A stretch of 32,724 nucleotides of DNA from JBQCDV01 sp051960855 (GTDB lineage Bacteria; Actinomycetota; Actinomycetes; JAJZTN01), in contig JBQCDV010000173.1 in the NCBI GenBank assembly GCA_051960855.1, positions 1 through 32,724 of the forward strand. The letters run 5' to 3'. Below are positions 1-5,774 of the stretch, piece by piece (the stretch's first letter is position 1; each line of letters begins with the position of its first letter). Below the pieces are notes generated by a model. It saw nothing but the letters and a program-made list of their open reading frames with translations, made no database searches and was not told the origin of the DNA. The position numbers were made by a program, and so were the translations under genes.

Positions 1-244
1 TCCCCAGGACGTAGGCGGTGATGCCGATGCCGACGCCGAAGACCTGCCCTCCCACGCGGTAGTGGCCGGGGGCGATCACGAGCAGCAGGAGACCGAAGCC
101 GATCAGGTGCAGCAGGAGCACGAAGCCCGCCATGCCTGACAGGGACAGGCGCTCCTGGCGGCTCAGGCCGGCGATCACCCGGCCGACGGCGCCGCCTCGA
201 GAGGGAGCAGTGGAGGGGGCGGACGCGGGGGAGGTCACAGTCAC
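1..244 (-). CDS. HoxN/HupN/NixA-family nickel/cobalt transporter, N-terminal part (gene runs off the window)
   Basis: Only the first ~81 codons are present; the frame is open to the window edge. After a Ser/Pro/Ala-rich hydrophilic leader of about 25 residues comes a membrane segment (AGFVLLLHLIGFGLLLLVIA), then a short GHYRVGG turn and GVGIGITAYVLG. This matches the first two helices of NixA/HoxN permeases, which import Ni2+ or Co2+ for urease, hydrogenase, Ni-superoxide dismutase or B12. The metal-binding HX4DH motif of the family would lie just beyond the window, so it cannot be checked. GTG 244 is chosen because a -10-like TAGCGT (252-257) ends 7 nt before it, which would make the mRNA leaderless. 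GTG 238 is the alternative. A Nur-type box over the -35 supports nickel as the substrate (inference). Confidence 0.82.
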   Translation of the reverse strand, partial: MTVTSPASAPSTAPSRGGAVGRVIAGLSRQERLSLSGMAGFVLLLHLIGFGLLLLVIAPGHYRVGGQVFGVGIGITAYVLG

Positions 245-251
245 GCGTTCG

Positions 252-280
252 ACGCTAGGACCGCCCTGACGCTGTTGCAA
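252..280 (-). promoter_or_regulatory. Putative sigma-70-type promoter of the nickel transporter (leaderless)
   Basis: On the minus strand TTGCAA (275-280) and TAGCGT (252-257) are separated by exactly 17 nt. Only 7 nt lie between the -10 and GTG 244, so transcription would begin at or next to the start codon. The hexamers match consensus only partly, so this is an inference from spacing and position. Confidence 0.45.
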
Positions 281-291
281 GTCGGTTGCAA
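275..291. promoter_or_regulatory. Candidate Nur (nickel-responsive Fur-family) operator
   Basis: TTGCAA-GTCGG-TTGCAA is an exact match to the tTGCaa-N5-ttGCAA consensus described for Streptomyces Nur. It lies directly upstream of a nickel/cobalt transporter, and its proximal half-site coincides with the proposed -35 hexamer, so bound Ni-Nur would block RNA polymerase. The match is seen in the sequence; the regulator itself is not in this window. Confidence 0.65.
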
Positions 292-313
292 TAACGATTC
301 GCTTGCCACATGA

Positions 314-342
314 CGAAGGCCCCGGCTGTGCCGGGGCCTTCG
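314..342 (-). terminator. Intrinsic terminator hairpin after tRNA-Phe
   Basis: A perfect 12-bp inverted repeat (CGAAGGCCCCGG / CCGGGGCCTTCG) with a 5-nt loop lies 5 nt past the 3' end of tRNA-Phe. There is no long U tract, which is usual in GC-rich actinobacteria. Confidence 0.8.
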
Positions 343-347
343 TGAGG

Positions 348-421
348 TGGGCAGGGGCGGGGTCGAACCGCCGACCTTCCGCTTTTCAGGCGGACGCTCG
401 TACCGACTGAGCTACCTGCCC
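348..421 (-). tRNA. tRNA-Phe (anticodon GAA)
   Basis: The minus strand folds as a 74-nt cloverleaf: acceptor GGGCAGG / CCTGCCC, D-arm TAGCTCAGTCGGTA, anticodon stem CCGC / GCGG with loop CTGAAAA (anticodon GAA), and T-arm with GGTTCGACCCC. The discriminator is A at 348 and the 3' CCA is not encoded (ACCT follows). A -10-like TAGGCT lies upstream at 435-440 and a strong hairpin follows. Confidence 0.96.
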
Positions 422-434
422 GAGCGCGGACGTC

Positions 435-440
435 AGCCTA
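435..440 (-). promoter_or_regulatory. Putative -10 box of the tRNA-Phe promoter
   Basis: TAGGCT followed by GACG lies 13 nt upstream of the mature tRNA 5' end. The same TAGGCTGACG block precedes tRNA-Lys (27006-27011). The TAG of this hexamer is also the stop codon of the upstream zinc-ribbon gene. No convincing -35 is seen 16-18 nt further upstream. Confidence 0.45.
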
Positions 441-719
441 GCGCACCCGCCGAAGCACAGCCGCGACCGTGACGCCCGCCGCCATGCCCAGCGCGAGCCC
501 GCAGCAGTTGGGGCACGGCTTGCCCTCGAACCGCTCGAACCAGGCGAGCTCCCAGTCCGGCGGGAGGCCCAGAGCGGGCACCTCGTAGCCGCAGGTGGTG
601 CAGTGCGTTCCCCTCACGTGCGGAATGCGCTGGACGGCCGCCCCCACGGCATGTCTGACCGCACCTCCGACGCGCTCGGCCAGCGTCCCCCGCTGCGCCG
701 GAATCGCCGGCAGCGTCAT
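438..719 (-). CDS. Small zinc-ribbon-like hypothetical protein (93 aa)
   Basis: I do not recognise the family. The protein has a basic, Ala-rich N-terminal third, then a CTTCGYE knuckle and, about 30 residues later, a CPNCCG knuckle. Together these form a plausible four-cysteine zinc ribbon around a Trp/Phe-rich stretch (DWELAWFERFEG). A Gly/Ala-rich hydrophobic tail ending in Arg follows and may touch the membrane. The start ATG 719 is preceded by GGGAGGA at 723-729, an acceptable ribosome binding site with a short spacer. The gene is divergent from the LacI-type regulator and its stop codon overlaps the tRNA-Phe -10. The overlapping reading frame at 433-780 is Arg/Gly-rich, lacks such motifs and is treated as a shadow. 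Confidence 0.6.
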   Translation of the reverse strand: MTLPAIPAQRGTLAERVGGAVRHAVGAAVQRIPHVRGTHCTTCGYEVPALGLPPDWELAWFERFEGKPCPNCCGLALGMAAGVTVAAVLRRVR

Positions 720-853
720 TCGTCCTCCCGATGTCGGGTGTCTGCGTCGGATATGTCTGGAGGGACCCCCGGCCCTGCACTCAGGGTGACATTTCCTCAG
801 CGCTACGTGCGGGATTTCCGGCTCTTCGGTCTTGCGCGTGGGGAGGGAGACAC

Positions 854-867
854 CGATAGCGTTTGCA
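854..867. promoter_or_regulatory. Possible LacI-family half-operator upstream of the regulator gene
   Basis: CGATAGCGTTTGCA keeps the CGTTT-CA right half of the LacI/GalR-type palindrome TGTAAACGTTTACA (9 of 14 matches). It lies 45 nt before the regulator start and resembles the better site at 2110-2123, which would fit autoregulation. The match is weak. Confidence 0.25.
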
Positions 868-911
868 TCCCGACGCCATCGGCGTCATTTCTCCGCGTGG
901 GCAGGTCAGAG

Positions 912-2048
912 ATGAGACGACAGCGGTTGGCTCCTGCGCCGCCGTCGGCCGTCACGATCCACGACATCGCGCGGGAGGCCGGCGTCTCGACGGCCACCGT
1001 CTCGCGCGCGTTGCGCAACCTCCCTAGCGTCGCCACCGAGACGCGGGAGCGGATCCGCCTCATTGCCGAGCGGCACGACTACGTCATCTCGCCGACCGCC
1101 TCCCGGCTGGCGAGCGGCAAGGCCGGAAGCATCGGCGTCGTCACGCCCTTCATCGCCCGGTGGTACTTCGCGACGCTGCTCAGCGGAGTGGAGCAGGTGC
1201 TGCGGGACTCTGAGCACGACCTGGTGCTGGTGCGCGCGGCGGAGCCGACCACACCCGGGGAACGAGAGCAGGCGCACCGGCACGCGCGCGAGACCGTGCG
1301 CCGGCTGCGGGGGCGCGTCGACGCGCTGCTCGTCTTCAGTCTCTCCGTCGACGACCCGCATGTCGCCGCGCTGACTGCGCTGGAGCGGCCGGTGACCCTG
1401 GTCGGTCGCTCCGCCGCTGCCGGCGACTGGAGCTCGGTCGGGATCGACGACCGGTTGGGGGCGGCAAAGGCGACTCAGCACCTTCTCAACCTGGGCCACC
1501 GACGCATCGGACTGATCGGCGGGCGGGGGCCGAGCTCGCACTTTGCGGTGGAGCGCGACCGGCACGCCGGCTTCGCCGAGACAATGGCCGCCGCGGGGCT
1601 GTCGCCGGAGCCGGCTCTGGTGACGCAGGGCGACTTCACGGCCGCGGGGGGCGAGCAGGCGATGTCCGACCTGCTGGCGCTTCCGCAGCCTCCGACCGCC
1701 GTCTTCGCCATGAGCGACGAGATGGCCTACGGCGCGCTGCGATCGCTGCGCCGGCACGGCCTCACTCCCGGACGGGACGTCTCGGTGGTTGGCTTTGACG
1801 ACCAGGACATGTCCGACCTCCTGGAGCTGACGACCGTGGCCCAGCCGGTCGCGCAGCTCGGGATCCTCGCCGCTCGCACGTTGCTGGCTCAGCTCGGCGG
1901 CCGGCCAGCGGAACGCGCGCAGACCCTCGCCACGCGCCTCGTCGTTCGACAGTCGACCGGTCCCACGCCACAGCCGCGAGCAGGCGTCGCCCGCCACGAC
2001 ACGCGCCCCGGTGGACGCGACACCACCGCAACCGATACCAAAACGTGA
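912..2048 (+). CDS. LacI-family transcriptional regulator (likely AglR-type alpha-glucoside repressor)
   Basis: The protein has 378 residues, normal for the family. The N-terminal helix-turn-helix is clear (TIHDIAREAGVSTATVSRAL), followed by the hinge segment and a periplasmic-binding-protein-like effector domain with typical blocks (GSIGVVTPFI, LLNLGHRRIGLIGG, PTAVFAMSDEMAYGAL, SVVGFDDQDMSDLL). ATG 912 is chosen because it puts the HTH 14 residues from the N terminus. The frame is open further upstream but that part is Arg-rich and not protein-like; the ribosome binding site is weak. It lies immediately upstream of, and codirectional with, an alpha-glucoside-type ABC importer, so it is probably its local sugar-responsive repressor (inference). 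Effector identity cannot be read from the sequence. The last ~30 residues are low-complexity Arg/Thr/Pro. Confidence 0.9.
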   Translation: MRRQRLAPAPPSAVTIHDIAREAGVSTATVSRALRNLPSVATETRERIRLIAERHDYVISPTASRLASGKAGSIGVVTPFIARWYFATLLSGVEQVLRDSEHDLVLVRAAEPTTPGEREQAHRHARETVRRLRGRVDALLVFSLSVDDPHVAALTALERPVTLVGRSAAAGDWSSVGIDDRLGAAKATQHLLNLGHRRIGLIGGRGPSSHFAVERDRHAGFAETMAAAGLSPEPALVTQGDFTAAGGEQAMSDLLALPQPPTAVFAMSDEMAYGALRSLRRHGLTPGRDVSVVGFDDQDMSDLLELTTVAQPVAQLGILAARTLLAQLGGRPAERAQTLATRLVVRQSTGPTPQPRAGVARHDTRPGGRDTTATDTKT

Positions 2049-2109
2049 CCGCTTTTTCCTCACGGATGCGGGAGGGTGTCTTGCGCGTCGCGCCCGGGGC
2101 GGACACGAT

Positions 2110-2123
2110 GGCCAACGTTTACA
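2110..2123. promoter_or_regulatory. Candidate LacI-family operator upstream of the sugar-binding protein gene
   Basis: GGCCAACGTTTACA carries an intact right half (AACGTTTACA) of the TGTAAACGTTTACA-type palindrome and a degenerate left half. It lies 37 nt before the binding-protein start, a suitable place for the adjacent LacI-type regulator to act. The hexamer TTTACA inside it could also serve as a -35, but no good -10 follows. Confidence 0.4.
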
Positions 2124-2160
2124 GTCCCGGACGCAGGACTGGACATAAAAGGGAGAAAGC

Positions 2161-3525
2161 ATGAGCTCACGCTCGAGGAGGGGCGGACTCGCCCTCATCG
2201 GCTCAGTTGCCGCCTCGCTGGTGCTGGCTGCCTGCAGCAGCAGCAGCGGCGGTTCCGGCGACGGCGCAACGGCCTCGGCCGCCAGCAACCCGGAGTGCAA
2301 GCCCTACTCCGCCTTCCAGGGGCATGCCGGCAAGACCGTCAAGATGTTCGGCTCGATCCTGAGCCCCGAGTCGGACTCGCTGAACAAGTCGTGGGCCGAG
2401 TTCTCGAAGTGCACCGGCATCAAGATCGCTTACGAGGGGTCGAACGACTTCGAGTCGCAGCTGCCGGTCCGGGTCCAGGGTGGCAACGCCCCCGACCTCG
2501 CGATCATCCCGCAGCCGGGCCTCGTAGCGCGCCTAGCGAACAACGCGAAGCCCGCTCCAAAGTCCGTTGAGGACAACGTCGACAAGTACTGGAACCCCGC
2601 GTGGAAGCAGTACGCGACGGTCAACGGGAAGTTCTACGGCGCTCCAATGAGCGCCAACATGAAGTCGCTCGTCTGGTACTCGCCGAAGGCGTTCAAGGAC
2701 GCGGGCTACACCGTGCCCGAGACCTGGGCGGACATGATGTCGCTGTCCGACAAGATCGCTGCCGCTGGCAAGGTGAAGCCGTGGTGCGGCGGCATTGGCT
2801 CCGGCACCGCCACCGGCTGGCCGGCAACCGACTGGCTCGAGGAGATCGTGCTGGGCACCTACGGTGGCCAGACCTACGACGACTGGGTCAGCCACAAGGT
2901 GAAGTTCAGCTCGCCTGAGATCACCGACGCAATGAAGACGCTCGACGGCTGGTACCACAACGACAAGTACGTCAACGGCGGCTTCGGCGGTGTGCAGTCG
3001 ATCGCGACGACGACGTTCCAGGACGCCGGCAAGCCGATTCTCAACGGCCAGTGCTACATGCTGCAGCAGGCGTCGTTCTACGCTGCGCAGTGGCCGCAGG
3101 GCACGAACGTTGGCCCGGATGGCGACGTGTGGGCGTTCAAGCTGCCGGCCGTCAAGGACTCGGTGAAGACGCCCGTTGAGGGCGGCGGCGAGTTCCTCGT
3201 GGCCTTCAGCGACGACCCGGCCGTCCAGGCCGTACAGACCTACCTGTCCACCCCCGACTGGGCGACCAGCCGCATCAAGGTGGCTCCGGGCTGGGTCTCG
3301 GCCAACACCGGCGTGGACCAGTCGGTCTACACGACGCCGATCGACCAGCTGTCGGCGAAGTACCTCACCAACAAGGACGCTACGTTCCGGTTCGACGCCT
3401 CCGACCTCATGCCGGCCCAGATCGGCGCCGGTGCGGAGTGGAAGGAAATGACCGCGTACTTCGGTTCCGGTCAGTCCATCGAGAAGACGCTGAGCAACAT
3501 CGACCAGGCGTGGCCGTCCAGCTGA
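2161..3525 (+). CDS. aglE: AglE-like alpha-glucoside ABC transporter substrate-binding lipoprotein
   Basis: The protein has 454 residues. A basic n-region and hydrophobic core lead to a lipobox (VLAAC, Cys ~25) and a Ser/Gly linker, so it is a lipoprotein anchored outside the membrane. The mature part is a family-1 extracellular solute-binding protein of the AglE type, with a start segment KTVKMFGSILSPESDSLNKS, an acidic-ligand region FESQLPVRVQGGNAPDLAII and many Trp/Tyr residues expected for sugar stacking. AGGGAG at 2150-2155 sits 5 nt before ATG 2161. It is the first gene of an importer operon after the LacI-type regulator. Substrate (trehalose, maltose, sucrose or other alpha-glucoside) is inferred from similarity to AglE. 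Cys38, 81 and others could form disulfides. Confidence 0.85.
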   Translation: MSSRSRRGGLALIGSVAASLVLAACSSSSGGSGDGATASAASNPECKPYSAFQGHAGKTVKMFGSILSPESDSLNKSWAEFSKCTGIKIAYEGSNDFESQLPVRVQGGNAPDLAIIPQPGLVARLANNAKPAPKSVEDNVDKYWNPAWKQYATVNGKFYGAPMSANMKSLVWYSPKAFKDAGYTVPETWADMMSLSDKIAAAGKVKPWCGGIGSGTATGWPATDWLEEIVLGTYGGQTYDDWVSHKVKFSSPEITDAMKTLDGWYHNDKYVNGGFGGVQSIATTTFQDAGKPILNGQCYMLQQASFYAAQWPQGTNVGPDGDVWAFKLPAVKDSVKTPVEGGGEFLVAFSDDPAVQAVQTYLSTPDWATSRIKVAPGWVSANTGVDQSVYTTPIDQLSAKYLTNKDATFRFDASDLMPAQIGAGAEWKEMTAYFGSGQSIEKTLSNIDQAWPSS

Positions 3526-3537
3526 CCCGTCAGAACC

Positions 3538-3570
3538 TCTAGACGCAGCATCTAGACGCAGCATCTAGAC
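3538..3570. repeat. 13-bp tandem repeat, 2.5 copies, 13 nt past the aglE stop
   Basis: TCTAGACGCAGCA occurs at 3538-3550 and 3551-3563, followed by a partial copy TCTAGAC at 3564-3570. Both full copies are identical. Each carries a TAG trinucleotide. The array sits between the aglE stop and the intergenic hairpin. Confidence 0.95.
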
Positions 3571-3583
3571 AGGGCCGTCGGGA

Positions 3584-3610
3584 GCCGGGAGTCTTGCTCC
3601 CACTCCCGGC
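3584..3610 (+). terminator. Intergenic hairpin between aglE and aglF (likely partial terminator or mRNA stabiliser)
   Basis: GCCGGGAGT (3584-3592) and ACTCCCGGC (3602-3610) form a 9-bp stem with a 9-nt loop. Such hairpins behind a binding-protein gene commonly protect its mRNA and lower expression of the permease genes. There is no T tract, so partial read-through is expected (inference). Confidence 0.6.
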
Positions 3611-3679
3611 GGCTCTGCTGTCTGTTCCGAGTCCTTCGTCTTCTCGCAACTGCCGTCGTCAGCTCCGGAAGGAGTCTTG

Positions 3680-4663
3680 GTGGGCCAGGTACTCAGCGAT
3701 GCCGCCCCGAAGCTCGCGCAGATGGTCGCCGCCATCGCCGTCTTCTTCGGCATCCTGCTTCTCATCTTCTTCGCCGCTGCCCGCGCGAAAGGGCGCCTGC
3801 AGCGGCCGCTCGTCGCGGTGGTCTTCCTCGGCCCCGCCGTCCTGCTGCTGCTCTTCGGGCTGATCATCCCGGCGATCCGCACGTTCCTGCAGAGCCTGCA
3901 GTCCGCCGACGGCTCGCACTACATCGGCGTGGCGAACTACAAGTGGGCCTTCACGTCCTCCGATCAGCAGCGCGTCCTTCTCAACACGGTGCTCTGGATC
4001 ATCGTCGCCCCGCTGTTCGCGACCGGGTTCGGCCTCGCGCTGGCAGTGCTGACGGACAAGATCAAGCGGGAGTCGCTGGCGAAATCGCTGATCTTCATGC
4101 CGATGGCGATCTCGTTCGTCGGCGCCAGCATCATCTGGAAGTTCGTCTACGACTGGAAGACGCCGACGCAGCCGCAGACGGGACTGCTCAGCCAGGTCGT
4201 GATGTGGCTCGGCTGGGACAACCCGCCTAACTGGCTGCTGTGGCAGCCCTGGAACAACTTCCTGCTCATGATCATCATGATCTGGGTGGAGACGGGCTTC
4301 GCCATGGTCGTCCTCTCTGCGGCGATCAAGGCCATACCGGCCGATGTCAACGAGGCGGCCTCGCTCGACGGTGCCACCGGATGGCGGCTGTTTACGAAGG
4401 TCACGGTTCCCATGATCCGCGGCACCATCGTCGTCGTCCTGACCACGATCATGGTCGCGGTCCTCAAGGTCTTCGACATCGTGCGCACCATGACTGGCGG
4501 TAACTTCGGGACCAGCGTGCTGGCCAACGAGATGTACTCCCAGTCCTTCGTCCAGGCTGACCCCGGTCGCGGTTCCGCTCTCGCTGTGATCCTCTTCCTG
4601 GGGGTCATCCCGCTGATCGTCTACAACATCCGCATCCTCCGGAAGGAGCGGCAGGTCCGATGA
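3680..4663 (+). CDS. aglF: AglF-like sugar ABC transporter permease (MalF family)
   Basis: The protein has 327 residues with several strongly hydrophobic helices. The cytoplasmic EAA loop that docks on the ATPase is present as NEAASLDGATGWRLFTKVTV followed by P. An extra N-terminal helix (about residues 14-35) precedes the second one (VFLGPAVLLLLFGLIIPAI), as in MalF/AglF proteins. The start is taken as GTG 3680 because GGAAGGAG (3667-3674) lies 5 nt upstream; a TTG three bases earlier would be only 2 nt from it. It forms the transmembrane channel with the next gene, which it overlaps by 4 nt (ATGA). Sugar specificity follows the binding protein. Confidence 0.86.
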   Translation: MGQVLSDAAPKLAQMVAAIAVFFGILLLIFFAAARAKGRLQRPLVAVVFLGPAVLLLLFGLIIPAIRTFLQSLQSADGSHYIGVANYKWAFTSSDQQRVLLNTVLWIIVAPLFATGFGLALAVLTDKIKRESLAKSLIFMPMAISFVGASIIWKFVYDWKTPTQPQTGLLSQVVMWLGWDNPPNWLLWQPWNNFLLMIIMIWVETGFAMVVLSAAIKAIPADVNEAASLDGATGWRLFTKVTVPMIRGTIVVVLTTIMVAVLKVFDIVRTMTGGNFGTSVLANEMYSQSFVQADPGRGSALAVILFLGVIPLIVYNIRILRKERQVR

Positions 4664-5712
4664 GCGAGCTCCGCACTGGCCAGCGCGACACCGGCCCTGA
4701 CAACGACCCCGCCGCCTCACGAGAGGCTGATCAGCTGGCGCCCGGTGGCGCGACCTCGTCGCCTACCGACACCGAGGTGGCTGTCCCGGTCGGGGGCATG
4801 ACCACCACGCCCACGGCCGAGGTCACGGGGGCAGCAGGGACGCGTGGCGAGGGCGGCGAGGTCCGCAAGGCCTTCTCCAGCCCAGTGGCGTCGATTCTCG
4901 TCCTCATCATGACCGTGCTGTGGACGATCCCGACCTTCGGCCTGCTGGTGACCTCGCTGCGTCCGGCCAAGGACGTCGCCGACAGCGGCTGGTGGACGGT
5001 CTTCACGCACCCCAACCTGACGTTCCAGAACTACGCCGACGTCACCCTCAACGGCGGCTACAACGTCCAGGGTGGCCTGCTGCCCTACTTCGTGAACTCC
5101 CTGGTCATCTCGATTCCGGCCACGCTGATCCCGCTGGCTATCGCCGCCATGACCGCCTACGCCCTGGCGTGGGTGCGGTTCCGCGGCAGCGACTTCATCT
5201 TCTTCACGGTGTTCGCCCTTCAGGTGGTGCCGCTGCAGATGGCCCTGATCCCGTTGCTGCAGTGGTTCGGGCAGTTCCACATCAACGGCTATCCGCGGGT
5301 GTGGATCGCGCACACGATGTTCGCCCTCCCGCTGGCGATCTTCCTGCTGCACAACTTCATGTCGCAGCTGCCGAAGGACCTCATGGAGGCCGCGACCGTC
5401 GATGGTGCCTCGCAGTTCCTGACCTTCCGCAAGGTCGTGCTGCCACTGTCGACCCCCGCGCTGGCGTCGTTCGCGATCTTCCAGTTCCTCTGGGTCTGGA
5501 ACGACCTGCTCGTTGCCCTGACCTTCCTGGGTGGCCAGCCGGACGTGGCGCCGGTCAACGCCCGGCTCTCGCAGCTGACCGGATCCCTCGGCAGCAGATG
5601 GGAGCTGCTCACCGCCGGAGCATTCGTGTCGATCATCGTGCCGCTGGTCGTGTTCTTCGCCCTCCAGCGGTACTTCGTGCGTGGCCTGCTCGCAGGCTCT
5701 GTCAAGGGGTAG
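4660..5712 (+). CDS. aglG: AglG-like sugar ABC transporter permease (MalG family)
   Basis: The protein has 350 residues. The EAA loop is MEAATVDGASQFLTFRKVVL, and FLWVWNDLLVALTFLGG near the C terminus is a typical MalG-type segment. About 68 N-terminal residues are hydrophilic, rich in Pro, Thr, Gly and Glu, and probably disordered; this extension is longer than is usual for MalG proteins. The start ATG overlaps the aglF stop (ATGA), so translation is coupled. No ABC ATPase follows: the operon ends at a strong terminator, so the importer must borrow an ATPase encoded elsewhere, as with the shared MsiK ATPase of Streptomyces (established for that genus, inference here). No alpha-glucosidase is linked either. 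Confidence 0.86.
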   Translation: MSELRTGQRDTGPDNDPAASREADQLAPGGATSSPTDTEVAVPVGGMTTTPTAEVTGAAGTRGEGGEVRKAFSSPVASILVLIMTVLWTIPTFGLLVTSLRPAKDVADSGWWTVFTHPNLTFQNYADVTLNGGYNVQGGLLPYFVNSLVISIPATLIPLAIAAMTAYALAWVRFRGSDFIFFTVFALQVVPLQMALIPLLQWFGQFHINGYPRVWIAHTMFALPLAIFLLHNFMSQLPKDLMEAATVDGASQFLTFRKVVLPLSTPALASFAIFQFLWVWNDLLVALTFLGGQPDVAPVNARLSQLTGSLGSRWELLTAGAFVSIIVPLVVFFALQRYFVRGLLAGSVKG

Positions 5713-5731
5713 TCGCCCTCTCGCACGTCTG

Positions 5732-5774
5732 ACGAGGCCCGCACCGCGTGAACCCACGTCGGTGCGGGCCTCGT
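5732..5774 (+). terminator. Terminator of the agl operon
   Basis: ACGAGGCCCGCACC (5732-5745) and GGTGCGGGCCTCGT (5761-5774) form a perfect 14-bp stem with a 15-nt loop, 20 nt after the aglG stop. Its right arm reaches the first codon proposed for the next gene, so that gene needs its own promoter or some read-through. Confidence 0.85.

Noticed and set aside
603..911. Upstream in-frame extension of the LacI-type regulator
   Set aside because: The added residues are Arg/Ser/Pro-rich and overlap the divergent zinc-ribbon gene; ATG 912 gives the normal distance to the helix-turn-helix.
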